Shown here piece by piece: positions 1-5,075 of a DNA stretch of 5,075 nucleotides (position 1 is its first letter; each line of letters opens with the position of its first letter). The notes under the pieces are model-generated. The model worked only from the letters and a program-made list of their open reading frames with translations, did not search any database and was not told the DNA's origin. Location: positions 1 to 5,075 of the forward strand of contig CAMKAE010000166.1 in the NCBI GenBank assembly GCA_946410395.1, in the 5' to 3' direction. The position numbers were made by a program, and so were the translations under genes. The DNA is from an uncultured Clostridia bacterium. Lineage in GTDB: Bacteria; Bacillota; Clostridia; Christensenellales; Aristaeellaceae.

Positions 1-19
1 CTTAACTGAGATGCGCGTT

Positions 20-3000
20 TTAGCTGAAGAGCAGGCGGATGTCCTGCTCGCTCAGGGCGGTGACCAGGGTCTCGCCCGGGGTCACCAGGCGGTCGAAGAG
101 CGCGCGCTTGCGCTCGCCCAGGGCCACCACCTGCTCCTCGATGGTGCCATGGGTCACCAGGCGGATGACCTCCACCTTGTGGGTCAGGCCGATGCGGTGC
201 GCGCGGTCGGTGGCCTGATCCTCCGCGGCGGGATTCCACCAGGGGTCGTAATGGATCACCAGGTCCGCGCCGGTGAGGTTCAGGCCGGTGCCCCCGGCTT
301 TGAGCGAAACCAGGAACACGTCCGCCTCGCCGCTGTTGAAGGCCTCGCACATCGCCAGCCGCCGGGCTGCGGGGGTCTCCCCGTCCAGGTACAGGCAGCG
401 GATATCCTCCGCCTCCAGCTGCCGGCGGATCAGCTTCAGCATCCGGGTGAACTGCGAGAAGAGCAGCACCCGCCGCCCCTGGGCCAGGGCGCCCGGCAGC
501 AGGTCCAGCAGCAGGTCCAGCTTGCCGGCGGAGGCGGTGTAGCCCTCCATGACCAGGCTGGGATGGCAGCAGACCTCCCGCAGCTCTGTGATCGCCGCCA
601 GGATCTCCGTGCCGCTGCGGCCCAGCCCCTTCTCGGACAGGGTGCGCTCCACCTGCCGGCCCAGCCGCAGCCGGGCGGCCTCGTAGACCTCCGCCTGCTC
701 CGGGGTCAGGGGCGCGGTCAGCGTGTGCTCGATCTTGTCCGGCAGCTCCGGCAGCACGTCCTTCTTCAGCCGCCGCAGCAGGAAGGGCTGCATTTTCCGG
801 TGCAGGCCCGCCAGCGAAGGCTCCGTCTCCAGCTGCCGTCGGAAGGCTGCCGCCGTGCCCAGAAAGCCCGGCAGCACAAAGTCGAACAGGCTCCAGATCT
901 CCCCGGCGTGGTTTTCCAGGGGCGTGCCGGTCAGGGCGAAACGGCTCTCTGCCCGCAGCTGCTTCACGGCGGCCGCGGCCGCGCTCTGCGCGTTCTTGAT
1001 CTGCTGGGCCTCGTCCAGGGCGCACACCCGGAACGGGATCTCCGCCAGCAGGCCGATGTCCCGCCGGATGAGCGGGTAGGAGGTGATGATCACGTCCACG
1101 TCCCGGGCCCGCCGGATGTGCTCCAGCAGGCCGGCCCGCTGGGTCTGGGTGCCGCTGAGGACCGTGACGCTCAGCTCCGGCGCGAACCGGTCAAACTCCC
1201 GCAGCCAGTTGTAGGTCAGCGAGGTCGGGGCCACCACCAGGGACACGCAGCCGGGCGCGCGGATGTGCTTGAGCAGCGCGATGAACTGCACGGTTTTGCC
1301 CAGGCCCATGTCGTCGGCCAGGATGCCGCCCATCCGCAGCCGGTCCAGGGTGCTCAGCCAGCGGAAGCCGCTGCACTGGTAGGGGCGCAGCGCGAGGCCC
1401 TCAGGCATGGACACGGTGCCGCTCTCCTCCCCGGAGAGCAGGCGCAGGGCTTCGTCGGCGCCCTCGTCGGTCGCAACCTCCAGGCCGGCTTCCCGCAGCA
1501 GGGTGTTCAGGTACACGAGCCGGTAGGCCGCCAGATCGACGGCGGTGTTCCCGGGGCCGCCGGGGGCGGCTTCCTCCGCCTCGGCGATCTGCTCCGCCGC
1601 GCGCTGCCAGGCCGTCAGGTCCGTCAGGTCCAGGAAGGTGCCGTCCTGCAGGCGGAAGTAAGAGCGCTTGCGGGCGATGGCCCGCAGGATCTCCAGAATC
1701 TCCGGGGTCGGCTCCCCGTCCACCGTCAGGTCCAGGACCAGATGCCCTTCCCGCAGGCTCATGCCGCCGGCCAGCCGGGGCCGCCGCGGGAGGATCCGCT
1801 TGAATTCGTTGCTCAGCCAGACCTCCGCCACGCCGCGCAGCTCCTCCGAGCCGCCGGACACGAATCGCCAGACGGCCTCCTGTCCGCTGAGCACCGCGCC
1901 GTTCTTCCGCACCCGGAAGCCTGCCTGGTCCAGGGCGTCCAGCACGCGCTTTTCGCCCTCGCCGTCCCGCAGCAGGATCTTGCCGCCGGGGGTCAGGGCG
2001 CTGCGGTCCGGGGAGAAGGGGTTCAGCTCCTGCGCGCCGTAGCGGAAGACCACCTGGGCGGCGACGTCCTTCTCTGCCCGGTCCAGGTAGACGCGGGCCT
2101 CGAGCTTCTCGCGGCAGAGGTGCGCCTCCAGGCGGCGGTCCACGGTCACCGTGCCGGCCGCGCCCAGCCGGGGCAGCAGCTCCGCCAGGGCCCGGACGGC
2201 GTTTTCGCCGGAAAAGCCGAAGTGCCCGCCCTGATCCATGGCGCACAGCAGCGGCCGCTGGGCGGGCTCGCAGGGGAACAGCGCGTCCTCCCAGATGAGC
2301 CAGGACCGGTCCGCGGTCAGGGGAATCAGTCCCTCGGGCAGCTCGGCGTCCACGGTCAGCATGCGCAGGCTGCCGCCGCAGTGAAAGTGCAGCGGGACCC
2401 GCTCCCGCTCCCGGCAGACGACGGTGCGGGCCGCCTCGCGCGACGTGACCCGGACGGTCATGCCGGTCATCCGCTCGAGCACCGCCGGCACGGCGCTGTC
2501 GGGCAGGGCAAGCCAGCGGCCCGGCGGCGCGCCGGCCGAGGCCAGGGTGTCGCACAGCGCCTGCAGCAGCCGCAGCAGGTTCTCCGCCGCTTCCGGAAAG
2601 CGCATCCAGGTCGGCTCAAAGGTGAAGCCCTTGCCGAAGATCAGCCGCCGGCCGCTGCGCCGGGCCTCCATGAAGTCCGGGAGGGCGCGCACGGCGTACA
2701 GGCGCTTTTCACCGATCCGCAGGCCGAGCTTCAGGCCGTCGTCGGTCAGGAGCTCGGGCTCCAGGCGCAGGGTGCGGCTTTCGGTGAGCTCGGTGTCCAG
2801 GATCTCCATCAGCGCCCGGCCCCGGGCCTCGGCGCTGCGGCGCAGCATGCCCTCCAGCATGCCGTCGAGCCGGGCCTGCCGGGCTGCGGCCACGGCATGG
2901 CGGCAGCCCCCGCACGATGCGAAGAGAGCGCAGCCGCAGCGGGCGCCCGCGGGGTCCAGCGTCACCTCATAGGCGGGCTGGTCGGCGACGGTGCAGCGCA

Positions 3001-3112
3001 GCAGATCCCCGGAGGCGCGCAAACGCACGCCGCCCCGCGCCTGCAGGGTCAGCCCCGCGTCCGTCTCCGCCGGACCTGCCGCCTCGCGGATCCGCTGCTC
3101 GTATGCCGTCAT
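20..3112 (-). CDS. SWI2/SNF2-family ATPase (DEAD/DEAH-box helicase superfamily) with N-terminal SWIM zinc-binding motif
   Basis: This gene encodes a 1030-residue protein that should use ATP to translocate on double-stranded DNA or displace bound proteins; its cellular target is unknown. A SWIM motif, CxCx8CxH, is formed by C59, C61, C70 and H72 and probably binds zinc for DNA or protein contact. Residues about 90-560 lack sharp motifs and probably hold the bacterial SNF2-associated region of this family. The first RecA lobe (about 570-790) has Walker A GLGKT at 603-607, Walker B DEAQ at 700-703 and TGTP at 728-731. The second lobe (about 850-1000) has RVLLFSQF at 881-888, GGTGLNL at 940-946 and DRAHRIG at 969-975. 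All motifs are intact, and the length of about 1000 residues is normal for these proteins. The ATG at 3112 is preceded by AAAGGCAGG, which gives a usable but not strong ribosome binding site, and the SWIM motif needs a start this far upstream. The stop is TAA. It follows the amylase gene by 137 bases, but a terminator lies between them. The family call is firm; the biological role is not known. Confidence 0.95.
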   Translation of the reverse strand: MTAYEQRIREAAGPAETDAGLTLQARGGVRLRASGDLLRCTVADQPAYEVTLDPAGARCGCALFASCGGCRHAVAAARQARLDGMLEGMLRRSAEARGRALMEILDTELTESRTLRLEPELLTDDGLKLGLRIGEKRLYAVRALPDFMEARRSGRRLIFGKGFTFEPTWMRFPEAAENLLRLLQALCDTLASAGAPPGRWLALPDSAVPAVLERMTGMTVRVTSREAARTVVCRERERVPLHFHCGGSLRMLTVDAELPEGLIPLTADRSWLIWEDALFPCEPAQRPLLCAMDQGGHFGFSGENAVRALAELLPRLGAAGTVTVDRRLEAHLCREKLEARVYLDRAEKDVAAQVVFRYGAQELNPFSPDRSALTPGGKILLRDGEGEKRVLDALDQAGFRVRKNGAVLSGQEAVWRFVSGGSEELRGVAEVWLSNEFKRILPRRPRLAGGMSLREGHLVLDLTVDGEPTPEILEILRAIARKRSYFRLQDGTFLDLTDLTAWQRAAEQIAEAEEAAPGGPGNTAVDLAAYRLVYLNTLLREAGLEVATDEGADEALRLLSGEESGTVSMPEGLALRPYQCSGFRWLSTLDRLRMGGILADDMGLGKTVQFIALLKHIRAPGCVSLVVAPTSLTYNWLREFDRFAPELSVTVLSGTQTQRAGLLEHIRRARDVDVIITSYPLIRRDIGLLAEIPFRVCALDEAQQIKNAQSAAAAAVKQLRAESRFALTGTPLENHAGEIWSLFDFVLPGFLGTAAAFRRQLETEPSLAGLHRKMQPFLLRRLKKDVLPELPDKIEHTLTAPLTPEQAEVYEAARLRLGRQVERTLSEKGLGRSGTEILAAITELREVCCHPSLVMEGYTASAGKLDLLLDLLPGALAQGRRVLLFSQFTRMLKLIRRQLEAEDIRCLYLDGETPAARRLAMCEAFNSGEADVFLVSLKAGGTGLNLTGADLVIHYDPWWNPAAEDQATDRAHRIGLTHKVEVIRLVTHGTIEEQVVALGERKRALFDRLVTPGETLVTALSEQDIRLLFS

Positions 3113-3219
3113 CCCGGTGCCTGCCTTTCCTCGCCACTAATCTTTTCTACATTCTGTGCGGAATCGAAAAATCCTGCCGGCGGAGGGAATCATCTTGCAA
3201 CGGCTTGGACTTGCAAAGG
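3113..3219 (-). other. Intergenic leader region upstream of the SNF2 gene
   Basis: These 107 bases lie between the amylase terminator and the SNF2 start codon and should contain the SNF2 promoter, but no convincing -35/-10 pair is visible. The best -10-like word is TAGAAA (3149-3144), four of six matches, with only ATTTTT at 17-base spacing as a -35, which is weak. A purine-rich stretch, GAGG then AAAGG then CAGG (3132-3120), precedes the ATG; the CAGG copy at seven bases and the AAAGG copy at eleven bases are the possible ribosome binding sites. Two copies of CTTGCAA on the plus strand (3194-3200 and 3210-3216) lie in the upstream part. No small gene is supported here. Confidence 0.5.
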
Positions 3220-3243
3220 AAAAAACGCGGCGGACCGCGTTTT
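3220..3243 (-). terminator. Rho-independent terminator after the GH13 gene
   Basis: On the minus strand, AAAACGCGG (3243-3235), a four-base loop TCCG (3234-3231) and CCGCGTTTT (3230-3222) form a perfect nine-pair stem with a GC core. The 3' arm runs into six consecutive T residues (3225-3220). The hairpin begins six bases after the amylase stop codon. This is a textbook intrinsic terminator, and it implies that the downstream SNF2 gene is mostly transcribed from its own promoter. On the plus strand the T run is only four bases and then breaks, so it should work mainly in the minus direction. Confidence 0.9.
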
Positions 3244-3249
3244 CAGGGA

Positions 3250-5007
3250 TCACACATCCCGCCGGATGACAAAAGTCTCCTCGCCCTTGACGGAGGTCTT
3301 GTGCCCGAGGGCGTCCCGGCCGTCGAGCATGAAGCGGCGGATGCGCAGGGTGTCGTCGTCCGGGGCCTCCACCTCGCAGTGGCCGGTGCGCAGGACGGAG
3401 GAACGGTGATGGGCGGTGAGCTTGTCCGCCACATAGCGCTGCAGGTCCCGGTCCTCCCGGCCCCAGGGGAAGGGACGGCGGCAGAAGGGGTCGGAGCAGC
3501 CGGTCATGCCGGCCTCGTCGCCGTAGTACACCGTGGGGCAACCGGGCAGTGCGCAGATCAGGTCGATGCAGGTCCGGTAGCGGGCCGCGGCCAGGGCGTA
3601 CTCCGCTTTGGTCAGCTTGACCTTGTGCTGCTGGGTGCGGGGCATGTCGCGGCATTCCTTGTCCGCCAGCACGTTCAGCACCCGGGCCCGGTCATGGCTG
3701 CCCAGCAGGTTCATCAGGGAATAGCGGAAGGGCGCGGGGTAGACCTCCGCCTGGTGCCGCACCAGCCGGGCGAGATCGCCGGCGGTCGAGCGGCCCATGA
3801 CGAAGCTCAGGATGGCCTCGCGCAGGGGATAGTTCATGACGGTGTCCAGCGTGTCGCCGGTGCAGTAGCAGCGCAGCTCGCCGTAGGCTTCCTTGCAGCT
3901 GGCGTCCTCCCAGACCTCGCCGAGCACCACCGCGTCATGCTTGGCCTTGCGGGCGCTGGTCTTCAGCTTGCGCAGAAAATCCATGGTCAGCTCGTCTGCC
4001 ACGTCCAGGCGCCAGGCGTCGGCGCCCTCCAGCAGCCAGCGGGGCACGATGCCCTCCCGGTCCCGGAACATGAAGTCCTGGTAGCTCGGGTCATCCTTGC
4101 GGCATTCCGGCAGGGAGGCGTCCCCCCACCAGCAGCGGTACCGGCTGGGATACTGCTCGAAGGAATACCAGGGATAGTAGGGGCTCTTCTCGCTCTGGGC
4201 GGCGCCGATGGAATTGTAATGGCCGAAAGCGTTGAAATAGACCGAGTCCTGGCCGGTGTGGCTGAACACGCCGTCGAGCATCACATGGATGCCCGCGGCC
4301 TCGCAGGCCCGGCACAGGGCGTCGAAGTCCGCGATGTTGCCCAGCAGGGGATCGATCTTCGTATAATCGCCGGTGTCGTAGTGGTGGTTGTGCATGGACT
4401 GGAAGACCGGGTTCAGATACAGCACGGTGATGCCCATCTGCTGCAGGTAGGGGATTTTCTCCCGGATGCCGTTGAGGGTGCCGCCGTAGAAATCCATGGA
4501 GCCGTTCTCCCGCTCCCGCATGGGGAAGAGATCCTCGTCCCATTCCTTGTGCATCCGGCGGCCCCGGCTGGTGTCTACCGACTGGGTGGGCGCCTTGAAG
4601 AACCGGTCCGGGAAGATCTGGTAGATGTTGGCCCCGTGCATCCAGGACGGGGTCTTCCAGTTCCGGTCGTAGAGGGTGATCCGGAAGGAGTGCAGGTACC
4701 CGTCGCAGACATGGCCCTCGCCGCCCAGGTCGTCCTCCGGCGCGCCGTAGCGCCAGGTGTGGCCGTCGGCGTGATAGATGATGAAGTCGTACCACATCAG
4801 GCCCGTGGACTCGGGCATGGTGACGGTCGTCTCCCAGACGGAGGCGCCGTCAAATCGCATGGCGTAGGCGCGCTCCTCGCCCATCCAGGTCCGGAGCACC
4901 ACGCTCTCGGCGTCGTCGCAGGCGAAGCGGAATTTCACCGGCGTACCGGCGGGAACCGGGCCGGCGGGGGTGCGATAGTAGGGGCTGTGGCTGTCGTGGC
5001 AAAGCAT
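3250..5007 (-). CDS. Glycoside hydrolase family 13 alpha-glucanase (neopullulanase / cyclomaltodextrinase / amylopullulanase-like)
   Basis: This is a 585-residue retaining alpha-glucan hydrolase expected to cut alpha-1,4 and possibly alpha-1,6 bonds in malto-oligosaccharides, cyclodextrins or pullulan pieces. No signal peptide or membrane segment is visible, so it should act in the cytoplasm on imported sugars. Residues 1-115 form a beta-sandwich N-terminal domain of the type found in neopullulanase-like enzymes. The barrel starts near IYQIFPDRF (128-136). Region I is DGVFSH (D245, H250). Region II is WRLDVADEL with nucleophile D335 and R333. Region III is GEVWEDA with acid/base E364. Region IV is GSHD with H438 and D439. 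YYGDEAG lies at 494-500. The triad D335, E364, D439 is complete. The sequence reads most like the clostridial GH13_39 group, but subfamily and substrate are inferred. Only about 45 residues follow the barrel, fewer than the usual C-terminal beta domain. The ATG at 5007 is chosen because GAGGG lies six bases upstream and a promoter just beyond; an in-frame TTG at 5061 falls upstream of that promoter. The stop is TGA, followed at once by a terminator. Confidence 0.94.
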   Translation of the reverse strand: MLCHDSHSPYYRTPAGPVPAGTPVKFRFACDDAESVVLRTWMGEERAYAMRFDGASVWETTVTMPESTGLMWYDFIIYHADGHTWRYGAPEDDLGGEGHVCDGYLHSFRITLYDRNWKTPSWMHGANIYQIFPDRFFKAPTQSVDTSRGRRMHKEWDEDLFPMRERENGSMDFYGGTLNGIREKIPYLQQMGITVLYLNPVFQSMHNHHYDTGDYTKIDPLLGNIADFDALCRACEAAGIHVMLDGVFSHTGQDSVYFNAFGHYNSIGAAQSEKSPYYPWYSFEQYPSRYRCWWGDASLPECRKDDPSYQDFMFRDREGIVPRWLLEGADAWRLDVADELTMDFLRKLKTSARKAKHDAVVLGEVWEDASCKEAYGELRCYCTGDTLDTVMNYPLREAILSFVMGRSTAGDLARLVRHQAEVYPAPFRYSLMNLLGSHDRARVLNVLADKECRDMPRTQQHKVKLTKAEYALAAARYRTCIDLICALPGCPTVYYGDEAGMTGCSDPFCRRPFPWGREDRDLQRYVADKLTAHHRSSVLRTGHCEVEAPDDDTLRIRRFMLDGRDALGHKTSVKGEETFVIRRDV

Positions 5008-5013
5008 CGGGTG

Positions 5014-5018
5014 CCCTC
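5014..5018 (-). promoter_or_regulatory. Ribosome binding site of the GH13 gene
   Basis: GAGGG on the minus strand ends six bases before the ATG at 5007. The purine core and the spacing fit a Shine-Dalgarno element, and it decides the start in favour of this ATG over the in-frame TTG 54 bases upstream. Confidence 0.7.
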
Positions 5019-5027
5019 GCTTTCGGT

Positions 5028-5056
5028 ATAATACGATTCTCAGATCAGCAACACAA
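5028..5056 (-). promoter_or_regulatory. Probable sigma-70/SigA-type promoter for the GH13 gene
   Basis: Read on the minus strand, a -35 box TTGTGT (5056-5051) is separated by exactly 17 bases from a -10 box TATTAT (5033-5028). The -10 matches TATAAT at five of six positions; the -35 keeps the TTG but is otherwise weak. Transcription would start near 5021-5020, leaving a leader of about 14 bases that holds little more than the ribosome binding site. This leaves no room for a riboswitch or attenuator. The stretch is clearly AT-richer than the flanking coding DNA, which supports the call. A weak -35 would fit a gene helped by an activator or freed by repressor loss, but that is inference. Confidence 0.65.
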
Positions 5057-5075
5057 AACAAGAAACGGTTGCGCC

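Noticed and set aside
1..19. The short stretch downstream of the SNF2 stop codon
   Set aside because: It contains no complete hairpin with a T tract and no gene; it is too short to interpret at the window edge.
1401..2555. A 384-codon minus-strand frame inside the SNF2 gene
   Set aside because: It is an out-of-frame shadow of the SNF2 coding sequence, very rich in Arg, Gly, Pro and Ala, without motifs.
3144..3172. A promoter for the SNF2 gene (ATTTTT, 17 bases, TAGAAA)
   Set aside because: Both boxes match the consensus poorly and no extended -10 is present; the evidence is too weak to call.
11..3409. An open plus-strand frame of 1132 codons across the whole SNF2 gene and into the next gene
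   Set aside because: It is antisense to a gene with intact helicase motifs. Its product is a repetitive Gln/Gly/Ala/Arg/His-rich string with no domain, as expected from the complement of GC-rich codons, and it runs through the intergenic terminator.
3137..3655. A 172-codon minus-strand frame spanning the end of the amylase gene and the intergenic spacer
   Set aside because: It is out of frame with the amylase, crosses its terminator and has a composition like a shadow. It also does not supply the missing amylase C-terminal domain.
2917..5031. An open plus-strand frame of 704 codons opposite the amylase gene
   Set aside because: It overlaps a clear GH13 gene on the other strand, shows no recognisable motif, and has the Gly/Val/Ala/His-rich composition typical of an antisense shadow.
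5008..5061. An N-terminal extension of the amylase from a TTG at 5061
   Set aside because: The extra 18 residues would be encoded upstream of and through the proposed -35 and -10 boxes, and the TTG has no evident ribosome binding site, whereas the ATG at 5007 has one.

Overview
This window carries two complete protein-coding genes, both on the minus strand, plus the intergenic DNA around them. The sequence is GC-rich (about two thirds G+C by eye). The gene types and sigma-70-like signals suggest a high-GC Firmicute, most likely a gut- or rumen-type clostridial lineage. That is an inference from protein resemblance, because no rRNA or other taxonomic marker is present.

Reading in the direction of transcription (right to left), the window opens with a probable promoter (5028-5056) and a ribosome binding site (5014-5018). 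They lead into a cytoplasmic GH13 alpha-glucanase of 585 residues (3250-5007). It is of the neopullulanase / cyclomaltodextrinase / amylopullulanase type and has an intact catalytic triad, but its C-terminal beta domain looks short. A strong rho-independent terminator (3220-3243) begins six bases after its stop codon. A spacer of about 107 bases follows, without a clear promoter. The second gene (20-3112) encodes a 1030-residue SWI2/SNF2-type ATPase with an N-terminal SWIM zinc-binding motif and a complete set of helicase motifs. It ends 19 bases from the left edge, so its own terminator, if it has one, lies outside the window.

The terminator makes it likely that the two genes are separate transcription units, and nothing in the sequence links their functions. 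The amylase would cleave imported malto-oligosaccharides or pullulan fragments inside the cell. The SNF2 protein would translocate on double-stranded DNA or remodel protein-nucleic acid complexes. I see no mobile element, CRISPR array, tRNA, rRNA or defence-island partner gene, and no convincing sign of a new multi-gene system. Very long open frames on the plus strand are antisense shadows of these two GC-rich genes.
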